From Vibrio sinus (GTDB taxonomy: Bacteria; Pseudomonadota; Gammaproteobacteria; Enterobacterales; Vibrionaceae), in NCBI RefSeq assembly GCF_023634645.1, contig NZ_JAMKMR010000004.1, positions 124,001 through 188,000 of the forward strand: DNA of 64,000 nt, in the 5' to 3' direction. The notes under the pieces were generated by a model, which saw only the letters and a program-made list of their open reading frames with translations, had not been told where the DNA came from and did no database searches. Both the position numbers and the translations under genes were made by a program. This document shows, piece by piece, positions 35,389 to 43,011 of the stretch. Numbering within the stretch: position 1 is the stretch's first letter; the number at the start of each line of letters is the position of its first letter.

Positions 35389-36567
35389 ATGGCTAATCGT
35401 GTTCACTGGCAACCGGGAGCGTTGCTTACTGCGAATCACTTTGTAAAACAAGATAATTTGGCTCAGAAAGCAATATCTGAAGCCACATATTTACCGTTTA
35501 ACGTGAGTTACGGGATTAGCCAATTGTACATCGATTATGGCTTACTTAACTTAGGTGAGCTAAGAATCAATCAATGTGAGATTTACTTCAAAGATAAATA
35601 TTATGGCTTCTTTGATTCATACAGCCACAGTGTTGCTATGGACCTACAAGCATTGGAAAAAGCCTCTGTAACCATATATTTAAATCGCACAGAAAGTGCG
35701 ACACAAGATGGGAAAGTACCCACCTGTCGCTCAGAATATTACCTGTCAGAAAGCTATCAAGCGAATGCGTTGAATTCCGTACGTATTTTGCAACTTAGCC
35801 AAATCGATGGGATGTGGAAGATAGACCCCCAATCTCCACCGTTGTTAACTTGTGCAACTCATTTGCTGGATCAGTCGATAGAGAGCATCAAAAGAATTTG
35901 TTCGTCCATTAAACATCTTCTCGAAAATGAAATTGTCGGGGAAAGTTTGATGGTGAATTTGATGTTAGCACACCGAAACTTACAACATCTGTTATTAGAA
36001 GTGGATGCGTCTCCACAGCATGTTCACCCATACTCTTTATTTGAAGTGATGCGCCAGTTGTATTTGCTTTTCGAACTGATGAAACCTTCAGCGCATGAAG
36101 ATACGGCGCCTATCTTGTATTTACATAATGATCCAATCGCAAGCTTTGACAAGATCATCGATGGCTTCAATCAGTTATTAAGTATGCCAGTGAAGAAAAA
36201 TTTTGTTGAGTTGTTGCAGATAGAGGACAGTTTCATCGCAACCGATCTGCCATTGGAGATGCTTCAGGCTAAAGAACATTTGTTGGTGGTACAAAAAACA
36301 GAACCCGATCAAGCTCATTTGTCTTTAAGTCAAATCAAACTGTCCAGTGTTTCTCGCAATACTCACATTAATCAGATGTCTTTGTCGGGAGCGTATTTAG
36401 AAGCGCTGCCGGACTCAGGTGTGCATCAGCTGTCTCATATAAAAGATGCGAAAGTGTATAAAATTCTGCCAGGGTATGAGCTTGATGCGATATTGAAAGA
36501 AAAGAACATGATGTTTGAAGCGAGTGAAGTAAATCAGAACTATAAGTATCTGATTTATTATAGATAA
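35389..36567 (+). CDS. iglD: IglD-like T6SS baseplate protein (TssK analogue)
   Basis: A 392-residue protein, near the 398 of Francisella IglD. It begins MANRVHWQPGALLTANHFVKQ, matching the TssK N-terminal pattern (V.W..G..L...HF..QD). TssK connects the baseplate to the membrane complex. An earlier in-frame TTG at 35371 would add six residues, but ATG 35389 fits the family better; neither has a good ribosome site. It follows the iglC terminator, so expression should be lower than iglABC. Next is iglJ, 9 bp downstream. Confidence 0.85.
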   Translation: MANRVHWQPGALLTANHFVKQDNLAQKAISEATYLPFNVSYGISQLYIDYGLLNLGELRINQCEIYFKDKYYGFFDSYSHSVAMDLQALEKASVTIYLNRTESATQDGKVPTCRSEYYLSESYQANALNSVRILQLSQIDGMWKIDPQSPPLLTCATHLLDQSIESIKRICSSIKHLLENEIVGESLMVNLMLAHRNLQHLLLEVDASPQHVHPYSLFEVMRQLYLLFELMKPSAHEDTAPILYLHNDPIASFDKIIDGFNQLLSMPVKKNFVELLQIEDSFIATDLPLEMLQAKEHLLVVQKTEPDQAHLSLSQIKLSSVSRNTHINQMSLSGAYLEALPDSGVHQLSHIKDAKVYKILPGYELDAILKEKNMMFEASEVNQNYKYLIYYR

Positions 36568-36576
36568 GTGTAACGT

Positions 36577-37347
36577 ATGATCGTAGAGTGCGCAGAGTTT
36601 ATTGAGCAATATAAAGCCAAGCTTACCGTCAACATGGCCTTGGCAATCATTCACTCCTATGAAATACCACCTACGTCCGTGAGCTTTGAACCCATTTTTT
36701 CGTTCGCTCCGGATAACACCATTATTTCTCACTGCAGTTACGATAATCATTCATTATACCTACATGTCAACGTTTCCAAGATTTCTATATTTTATAGGTT
36801 GAATGATTACTATTTCTATCTATTACACAACGATGGTGAAGCGTTAAGCCACGTCTTATCAGACGGGATATCCTCTCTTTTACATCACTATTTTTATGGT
36901 GTTCATTTTCGGTTTAACGATTCGAGCCACTTGACGTTTTTGGATGATTTAATGGCGCCCGAACAGATCACCGTTTCGCAACTACAGTCGCTTTTGCAAA
37001 GCAAGTATTCAAATCTAGGCATAGTGCTTAATGTGGTGAGATCTGAAGTGTCGACAAGTGCTTTAGCCAACCATTTAGATAAAGACACAAGATTGGGCTG
37101 TTGCTATTTGCATGGCGAAAGAATACATACATGCAACACATTGGAAATATTAGTTTATCTAGAGACTTACAGTCAAAGCCTCGTGGATACAGCTGCCAAA
37201 GAGATTAAAAGCCACAGAGCAGTGCAGGCATTGAACGCCACTATTCCTATTTCTGTGCAGTTTAAAATGTTGGATGGTGAGAGATCATCAAGTTTGGCTA
37301 GTACCGAAATGCTGACGCTGTCTCCTGAATTTGAAATAAAGGTATAA
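36577..37347 (+). CDS. iglJ: IglJ-like T6SS baseplate protein (TssG analogue)
   Basis: A 256-residue protein, essentially the length of Francisella IglJ (about 257). Short segments such as EPIFSFAPDNTI near the start and the ISVQFKMLDGE stretch near the end, with helical/beta alternation, fit the TssG-type baseplate wedge partner of TssF (IglH). In Francisella iglJ follows iglI; here it has moved into the plus arm after iglD. The call depends on length, company and weak motif similarity. Confidence 0.62.
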   Translation: MIVECAEFIEQYKAKLTVNMALAIIHSYEIPPTSVSFEPIFSFAPDNTIISHCSYDNHSLYLHVNVSKISIFYRLNDYYFYLLHNDGEALSHVLSDGISSLLHHYFYGVHFRFNDSSHLTFLDDLMAPEQITVSQLQSLLQSKYSNLGIVLNVVRSEVSTSALANHLDKDTRLGCCYLHGERIHTCNTLEILVYLETYSQSLVDTAAKEIKSHRAVQALNATIPISVQFKMLDGERSSSLASTEMLTLSPEFEIKV

Positions 37348-37349
37348 CG

Positions 37350-37757
37350 ATGGAAAAGAAAGAATTAATACACTCAGTTGATGATGTGTATGAACATGCC
37401 GATCGACGCTATAAAGAATCTTTGAGAATGACCGGAGAGCTGGCAAGGCGTGCTGATGCAAAAATTGAAGAGTTATATCGGCGGTCAGATGCAAAAATTG
37501 ATGTTTTGCGTGATTCTATCTCTAAGGAGTTGAGCCGTATATCGCAGAATCAAGTGGGCGGCGATGGTCTTCGCGCTTCGAATAATCGCAAAGATTACCA
37601 CACCCAGATTATTAGTCAGGTGAAGCAATCTGAGTTTAAGCTAGCTAAGCAATTAGCGAAGCAAAAGAAGCTGATCTGGATTCTATTTTCCGTATTGGCT
37701 GGAATTAATATTGTCTCAGTCGGTGCACTATTTATGTTCTTGACTAAGTATCTGTAA
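37350..37757 (+). CDS. Small tail-anchored coiled-coil protein of unknown function
   Basis: A 135-residue protein not recognised as any known T6SS family. It starts 2 bp after iglJ (AAAGGT ribosome site), so it is part of the same operon. Residues 1-105 are charged and helical, with a short internal repeat (R-A/S-DAKI-E/D-x-L, seen as RADAKIEEL and RSDAKIDVL) that should form a coiled coil. Residues ~109-130 are one hydrophobic membrane segment near the C-terminus, without a signal peptide. It would face the cytoplasm. It is too different from gp25 to be TssE. A scaffold or accessory of the envelope complex is possible, but this is speculation. Confidence 0.7.
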   Translation: MEKKELIHSVDDVYEHADRRYKESLRMTGELARRADAKIEELYRRSDAKIDVLRDSISKELSRISQNQVGGDGLRASNNRKDYHTQIISQVKQSEFKLAKQLAKQKKLIWILFSVLAGINIVSVGALFMFLTKYL

Positions 37758-37776
37758 TCTATTAGGTACTTATCTA

Positions 37777-38577
37777 ATGAAGTCGAAGATGAAATTGCTC
37801 ACGTCCGTAGCATTGAGCGTATTGTTCCTTGTATCAACTAACGCGTTTGCTCAGCACACTACCTCTCCCCAATATAGAAATTGGGTGACGCCAGCACCTG
37901 GTCAATTTGATTACTACAAACTGTCATTGACGCTTCAGCCTGTATATTGTCTGAAGAATCCATCCAGCTTGGCGTGTCGCACCTCTGTGTTAAAGAATTC
38001 ACCTTTATTGACCTTGAATGAGCTGATTCCTGTGCGTGACCAAGGGAAAAGGTATCACTATCAGTACTGTGCGAAATCGATCACTCCTCGGCAGATGCAG
38101 TTCGATCGAACTAAGCAATGGAGTAAACTTAACCCAGTATTGAACCTGACCAAACCAACGTCAAAAGCCCTCAATGAAGTGATGCCACAAACTCGCGTAT
38201 ATCAACAGAGGCATGCATGGCTTAAATGGGGCAGTTGTAATAGTGACAGTGATGATGCGAACAGCTATTTTGCTAAGGCGGCGGCTTTAACGAAATACAT
38301 CAATAATCCAGATGTGTCTGCTTATATTCAGGCGAACCGAAAAACCACGGTGACGCTGACTGACATAAGAAAATTCTTCAACCGTGAGTTTAAGACTCTA
38401 AATAAAATCCAGTTTCAATGCACGGTAGTGGGGAATCGCTCTTATCTAGAACATGTTAATTTTTATATTAATAAGCGTGTCGATCTTACCGATCTGAGTG
38501 TATTCCCATTGTTCACCCCGTTTGGAACGATGAGTCGGCCTCCTCAGCAAGAGTGTCCTGAGAGCTTTTATTTGTAA
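37777..38577 (+). CDS. Secreted RNase T2-like protein with lost catalytic residues
   Basis: A 266-residue protein with a signal peptide (cleavage near AFA|QH, residues 25/26). It has an RNase T2-like layout: FDYYKLSLTLQPVYC corresponds to the first conserved strand, HAWLKWGSC (146-154) to the HEWxKHGTC motif, and YFAKAAALTKYI to the helix after it, with several cysteines. However, the first catalytic motif HGLWP is replaced by NELIP (N81), and the second has Ala for Glu and Trp151 for the catalytic His; only Lys150 remains. It is therefore probably inactive as an RNase. It ends the plus arm, 19 bp after the coiled-coil gene. Confidence 0.65.
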   Translation: MKSKMKLLTSVALSVLFLVSTNAFAQHTTSPQYRNWVTPAPGQFDYYKLSLTLQPVYCLKNPSSLACRTSVLKNSPLLTLNELIPVRDQGKRYHYQYCAKSITPRQMQFDRTKQWSKLNPVLNLTKPTSKALNEVMPQTRVYQQRHAWLKWGSCNSDSDDANSYFAKAAALTKYINNPDVSAYIQANRKTTVTLTDIRKFFNREFKTLNKIQFQCTVVGNRSYLEHVNFYINKRVDLTDLSVFPLFTPFGTMSRPPQQECPESFYL

Positions 38578-38589
38578 TATTTATCCATA

Positions 38590-38853
38590 TATACCCAAGT
38601 TACTTCAAGATGCAGGATTCAGAGTGGTGTGAGTGGCCCAATTTAAGGAAAAGGTCTGCAGGAATGGCCATCCATTTCAAAGGCCTTTGACGCGAAAGTG
38701 GGCCACTCACACCACTCCCGAAGGGCGAGTAGATAAGGCTTCACTGCGTTGTTAGGGATACTCGACGTAGAATGACTACGCCTCACATCCCTGCCTAGCA
38801 TTGAAGCCTTATCTATCTCGCTGAAACTCGCATCTCGAAGTAATTTGGGTATA
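38590..38853 (-). mobile_element. MITE-like element, right copy (264 bp, inverted)
   Basis: Same length and nearly the same sequence as the element at 16145-16408, in opposite orientation, with terminal inverted repeats starting TATACCC and ending GGGTATA. It begins 12 bp after the RNase T2-like gene. The short open frame across it merely translates the repeat and is not a gene. GGGTATA is repeated once more just outside the right end. Confidence 0.85.
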
Positions 38854-38869
38854 TGGGTATATAAACATA

Positions 38870-38904
38870 TCGAAGATGAAGGCCCATTCACATGAGTGGG
38901 CCTT
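38870..38904 (-). terminator. Terminator of the phosphatase-fold gene
   Basis: An 11-bp stem (AAGGCCCATTC pairing with GAGTGGGCCTT, one wobble) with an ACAT loop lies 35 bp after the stop on the minus strand; the U-tract is weak. Confidence 0.55.
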
Positions 38905-38938
38905 AATTGGGTTACTGGAGATTATGCTTTATTAACGG

Positions 38939-40321
38939 TCAATCTGTATATCGACCGAAGCGTGCGTATCTTTCTTCTCTTTGTTTTCTACGAACATCAT
39001 CACTATGTATGTGTCTATAAGTGCGCTCAAACTGGTACAGACGAATCGTTGGGTTGTCAATGAGGGGCTGAAAATCAGGATTATATCGCACTGGCACCTT
39101 TCCTCTGCTTGAGTAACGGACGTCTACATTTATTCTAAATGGAATAGACACCGCAAAGTGATCACTAACATTGAGGTTTTGTGGCAGCAAGGTTCTTGGG
39201 TTAGTGTAAGTTCGGTGTACCATTGGGTTGGCGACATCAAACTCAAATCTATTATATGGGCCTTGCTGTGCAAGCAGATCATCAGAAAAACCTATATTAT
39301 CTAGAGCTCCAACATCTGGCCCTTGTCGCTCGCTAGATTTTAGACGTATGGTATTGACGGTTGGTAGTGGTCTTCCTTTTTTTCTTGCCTTTGTGACGTC
39401 TTTTTCCGTGTAAAGTTGCTCATAGCTCATATGAAGTAAAGGCTTAAACTGAAATCCATTGTTAGTGAAAGCGTCAACTCTTCCGTTTGAAAGTTTGTCA
39501 TTGGTGCTTATCATATAAGCGGAGTCACGGCGTGAGCTATTGGCCCTTTCTAACACTTCTAGTTTGGTCTCGTTTACTCGTGGTGCTAAACGTTCATTTA
39601 AGTCTCCCATGAATATCATGGGTATGTCACCGTGACCGCTTTTAACTTTATCGACAAGCCTTTGTATTTCGTAGCTTCTGGCTTCTCTACCTTCTCTATC
39701 GTAGGCATCGAGGTGGGCGTTTATAACTCCAACCTTTTGACCAAAAATATCGATAACGGCATAACATCCACCTTTCCATATGTGGCTAGTACTGCGAAAT
39801 AAACTATCGTTGTTTTTATTTATCCCGGCATCGCGGAAAGTGCCACTATTTACTTTTTCAACCACCGCGGGGTTGGACTCGAGTCCTGCTCGAGTTAGCC
39901 TGCCACAATCCAGATCTTCCCGAATAAAGACTTCTAGAACAATTGAAGTAGATTTATTTCCGGAATAGCCCCACAAATATTCTCTTGTCAGTTTTTTGTA
40001 GCCAACTTTGCCAGTTTGAGAGTATCTGCCGCCAGCTTTGATATGGGCGCGCCCAATTTCTCTTAACTTGTGGTTTTCCTGATATCTTCGAGTAGAGTAG
40101 TGCAAAGACTTTACTATTCTTCCAGAAACGTATCCACCTGTCTGATCTATTTTGGTTTGGTGTTTGGCTTCTTGTAAGCCAATAAAAATGATATCTGGAT
40201 TGCTACCGTTGGTAGCAATGTAGTCAGCAAAGTATTCTAAAATATCGTTGGTAAATTTGCTGGGCTTCTCTCCTGCCAAATTCCATGTAAGTGCCATACA
40301 GTTAAATTGCAGCTTAGGCAT
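38939..40321 (-). CDS. Endonuclease/exonuclease/phosphatase-fold protein (possible phosphoinositide-phosphatase-like)
   Basis: 460 residues from the ATG at 40321 (AGGA 8 bases upstream; a GTG six codons earlier is less likely). The metal-dependent EEP fold is shown by TWN (N14), GLQEA (E51), NAHLDAYD (201-208), FMGDLNERL (GDLN 239-242) and the final SDHFAVS (D387, H388). The GDLN...SDH arrangement is common to DNase I-like nucleases, sphingomyelinases and inositol 5-phosphatases; the PxWCDR motif of the last group was not seen. There is no signal peptide, and the C-terminal tail is basic. It lies just outside the right MITE. It could be a T6SS cargo or an unrelated gene. Confidence 0.7.
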   Translation of the reverse strand: MPKLQFNCMALTWNLAGEKPSKFTNDILEYFADYIATNGSNPDIIFIGLQEAKHQTKIDQTGGYVSGRIVKSLHYSTRRYQENHKLREIGRAHIKAGGRYSQTGKVGYKKLTREYLWGYSGNKSTSIVLEVFIREDLDCGRLTRAGLESNPAVVEKVNSGTFRDAGINKNNDSLFRSTSHIWKGGCYAVIDIFGQKVGVINAHLDAYDREGREARSYEIQRLVDKVKSGHGDIPMIFMGDLNERLAPRVNETKLEVLERANSSRRDSAYMISTNDKLSNGRVDAFTNNGFQFKPLLHMSYEQLYTEKDVTKARKKGRPLPTVNTIRLKSSERQGPDVGALDNIGFSDDLLAQQGPYNRFEFDVANPMVHRTYTNPRTLLPQNLNVSDHFAVSIPFRINVDVRYSSRGKVPVRYNPDFQPLIDNPTIRLYQFERTYRHIHSDDVRRKQREERYARFGRYTD

Positions 40322-40639
40322 AAATGCAGTCCTATTCACATTTTAATATAGACGCAATAATAATACGCACACGATTAATTACAAATTGAATATTTTGTAA
40401 GTGGTTGATTTTTATTATTTATAACCAATAGATTTTTATTTATTCCAATATCGCATAGTGTGCTACTTCAAATAGTAAATATATTTGGTGGTAGTGAAGC
40501 ATTTATCAGTTTAAATAATACTTTTTGCTTGGTGTATTCAAGAAAAATGGACAGGATGCAACTTGGCAAGAGGGAGAAATGAAGCAGCGCAATACATCTC
40601 AATACCTAAAGCTGCTTCAGCCTTTTTGTGTAACTAGGG
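40322..40639. other. A/T-rich intergenic region with probable corC-family terminator
   Basis: About 320 bases, very A/T-rich near 40340-40530, which should contain the promoter of the phosphatase-fold gene. At 40581-40618 GAAGCAGC/GCTGCTTC form a stem with a 22-base loop that may end the minus-strand gene to its right. No small gene is convincing. Confidence 0.45.
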
Positions 40640-41899
40640 TTATTTAGGAAACACCTTTACTAACTTAATTCGATTCTCTTCAAGATCGATAATTTCCATT
40701 CGGTGGTCTGCAATTAGAACACTAACATGGCTTTCTGGGATATCTTCTAGATGTTCCAAGATCAAACCATTTAGTGTTCGCGGGCCATCAGTAGGTAATT
40801 TCCATTTCAGCCCTTTGTTAATATCGCGAATATTAGCACTGCCTTCTATTAGGAAACTGCCATCACCCTGAGGGGTAATTTCATCGGATAAACTCGGTGC
40901 GATGGATGTGGTAAATTCACCGACGATCTCTTCTAAAATATCTTCTAGCGTGATGAGACCATTGATATCACCATATTCGTCCACGATGAGGCCAATGCGC
41001 TCTTTGTTTCTTTGAAACTTCAACAGTTGCACATTTAGTGGTGTACTTTCCGGGATAAAGTAGACTTCGTCTGCAGCGCGAAGAAGCGTCTCTTTATTGA
41101 ACTCATTTTTCTCCAGCATTAACCGGTAAGCTTCTCTTAATCTCAGCATGCCGACGACTTCATCGATTTGATCGCGATAAAGCACCGCGCGTCCGTGAGG
41201 AGAGTGGGTCAGTTGGCGAACAATCGACTTCCAGTCGTCGTTGATATCAATGCCGGTAATTTCGTTTCGTGGCACCATGATGTCGTTGACGGTCACATGC
41301 TCTAAGTCAAGGATGGAAATGAGCATGTCTTGGTGCCGTCTCGGAATCAGGCTACCTGCTTCGTTGACCACCGTTCTTAGCTCTTCTGAGCTAAGGTGAT
41401 CATCGCCACCGTGTTTCACTTTTAGACCTAACAGTCGAATAAAACCGTTGGTGATAAAGTTGATCATAATGACCACAGGGGAGAACAGCTTCATCAAAAC
41501 GATGAGCAGCACACTACTGATGTAAGAGACACGTTCAGGGTAAAGCGCCGCTAGGGTTTTTGGCGTCACTTCAGCAAACACCAATACAAGTAGGGTTAAG
41601 ACACCGGTAGCAATAGCGACACCTAGGTCGCCGTATAAACGCATGCCCAAGATAGTGGCTAGGGCGGAAGCTAAAATGTTAACTAGGTTATTACCGATGA
41701 GAATCAAACCGATCAGGCGGTCTGGTCGGCTGAGCAGCTTTTCTACTCGTTTTGCACCTTTATGGCCACTATTGGCTAAGTGGCGAAGTCGATAGCGGTT
41801 GAGAGACATCATGCCCGTCTCTGAACCGGAAAAATAAGCTGAAATGACGATGAAACACGCGAGAAGCGCAAATAAGATACCCGTTGAAATGTCTTCCAA
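40640..41899 (-). CDS. CNNM/CorC-HlyC family transporter-like protein (YfjD type)
   Basis: A 419-residue protein with an N-terminal CNNM membrane domain (about residues 1-150; SGSETGMMSLNRYRLRHLA), a pair of CBS domains (about 200-330; MVPRNEITGIDI, DEYGDINGLITLEDILEEIVGEF) and a C-terminal CorC_HlyC domain. Members are implicated in magnesium/cobalt resistance or Mg2+ efflux. It is the usual neighbour of ypjD and ffh in vibrios, where luxS and gshA normally lie on its other side. This marks the right edge of the core genome beyond the island. Confidence 0.9.
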   Translation of the reverse strand: MEDISTGILFALLACFIVISAYFSGSETGMMSLNRYRLRHLANSGHKGAKRVEKLLSRPDRLIGLILIGNNLVNILASALATILGMRLYGDLGVAIATGVLTLLVLVFAEVTPKTLAALYPERVSYISSVLLIVLMKLFSPVVIMINFITNGFIRLLGLKVKHGGDDHLSSEELRTVVNEAGSLIPRRHQDMLISILDLEHVTVNDIMVPRNEITGIDINDDWKSIVRQLTHSPHGRAVLYRDQIDEVVGMLRLREAYRLMLEKNEFNKETLLRAADEVYFIPESTPLNVQLLKFQRNKERIGLIVDEYGDINGLITLEDILEEIVGEFTTSIAPSLSDEITPQGDGSFLIEGSANIRDINKGLKWKLPTDGPRTLNGLILEHLEDIPESHVSVLIADHRMEIIDLEENRIKLVKVFPK

Positions 41900-42025
41900 A
41901 GTGAGAGGTTTCCTTGTTATGTCCTGCTTGAATATTGAACAATTTGTTCGCTAAAGTCTAGGCTAATACGTCCTAAACTTTGATTGTAAAAGAAAGTGAT
42001 TCTGATTGCACATGCTGCCAGCAAA

Positions 42026-42820
42026 CTATGTCAGAATGATTTCTTTGACAAAACGGCTGCCAAAATAGGCCAGTGTCAGCAAGGTTGCGCCTGCTACTGC
42101 AAACCAGGTGACTTTTCTGCCCCGCCATCCTCGTTGGTAGTGACCCCATAGAAGGATGGAGTAAATAATCCACGCAATAAATGAAAGAATGCCTTTATGC
42201 CCCTTGCCTTGGGCAAACATGTCTTCCACGAAAAAGAACCCGGTGATTAATGTACCAGTGAGCAGCATATTACCAATCAATATAATATTGAAAAGCTGCC
42301 TTTCCACCATCATTAATGGAGGAACGTTTGGATTAATAGCCATGGCTTTTTTCTTTTTTAGTTTGTAGTCAAGCCAAGCTAATTGTAGAGCGTATAACGC
42401 GCCTATTGTCAGTGTGGAGTACGAGAATAAGGCGAAAGTAATGTGGATAAGCAGTCGTGGATCATGCTGTAAATGCGTCATGAAAACACTGGGTACAAAC
42501 GCCGCTGCGGTTAGGTTGATTGCAGAAAAGCTATAGACGACCGGAAGGATAAACCAAAGCTTTGTTCTGAGCATGGCAACGCTCATGACAAGCGCCGTAA
42601 TAAAGCTGATTAAGGAAGCAACATTAAGCATGCTTAAATTTTGGCCGCTGGTATCTAAAATAAGGTCGCTCAGAAGCCAAGCGTGAAAAACAAGCGCTAA
42701 GGCAGCGCTAATGAATACGGTGCGGGTTCTAATCCCGGTTTGATGCACCAAGCCAGGAATAATGGTTGCGATTGCTAAAACATATAACAAAGCTGCAATA
42801 ACAGCGATAATATCGTCCAT
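42026..42820 (-). CDS. ypjD: YpjD-type inner-membrane protein (cytochrome c assembly/CcsA fold)
   Basis: A 264-residue protein of about eight hydrophobic segments. It shows the CcsA/CcmC-like features HLQHDPRLLIHITFALFSYS and the YALQLAWLDYKLKKKK loop typical of YpjD. A role in haem or cytochrome c handling is suggested by the fold only. It is divergent from ffh and upstream of the corC-family gene, the standard order in enterobacteria and vibrios. Confidence 0.88.
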   Translation of the reverse strand: MDDIIAVIAALLYVLAIATIIPGLVHQTGIRTRTVFISAALALVFHAWLLSDLILDTSGQNLSMLNVASLISFITALVMSVAMLRTKLWFILPVVYSFSAINLTAAAFVPSVFMTHLQHDPRLLIHITFALFSYSTLTIGALYALQLAWLDYKLKKKKAMAINPNVPPLMMVERQLFNIILIGNMLLTGTLITGFFFVEDMFAQGKGHKGILSFIAWIIYSILLWGHYQRGWRGRKVTWFAVAGATLLTLAYFGSRFVKEIILT

Positions 42821-43011
42821 TTTTCTCGTTATATTTAAAGTAGTTGGTCAAGAATTATACCTTGTATCATGCCACAGAGCCACGGCTGAACATGATCCAA
42901 ATCTAAGATATGTTACTTCAGAGTTAATAGGCAATACTAGATAGAGTAGGACTCTATGCCTTGCTGAGGTATACTCGTGACAATTTGTCGCCTAATTCGC
43001 GAAGAGAGCTT

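Larger units (their letters stand above)
16145..38853. other. Francisella-type (subtype ii) T6SS island bounded by inverted MITE copies
   Basis: The segment between core genes gshA/SLT and the CorC-family gene contains a complete-looking set of FPI-type T6SS genes in two divergent arms plus an isolated IglC paralogue. The two ends are the 264-bp inverted MITE copies. No integrase, transposase or tRNA attachment site is visible. Missing FPI genes are iglF, pdpC, pdpD and pdpE; no ClpV-type ATPase is encoded. Confidence 0.85.

Noticed and set aside
37350..37757. TssE/gp25-like baseplate protein
   Set aside because: The length fits, but it has a C-terminal membrane segment and none of the gp25 motifs.
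38643..38891. An 82-codon open frame on the minus strand
   Set aside because: It translates the MITE-like repeat; the sequence is explained by the inverted-repeat element and has no ribosome site or domain.
42961..43011. N-terminal extension of Ffh by 17 residues
   Set aside because: The conserved family start MFENLTDRLSKTL is at 43012 with a ribosome site; the extension lies in the divergent promoter region.
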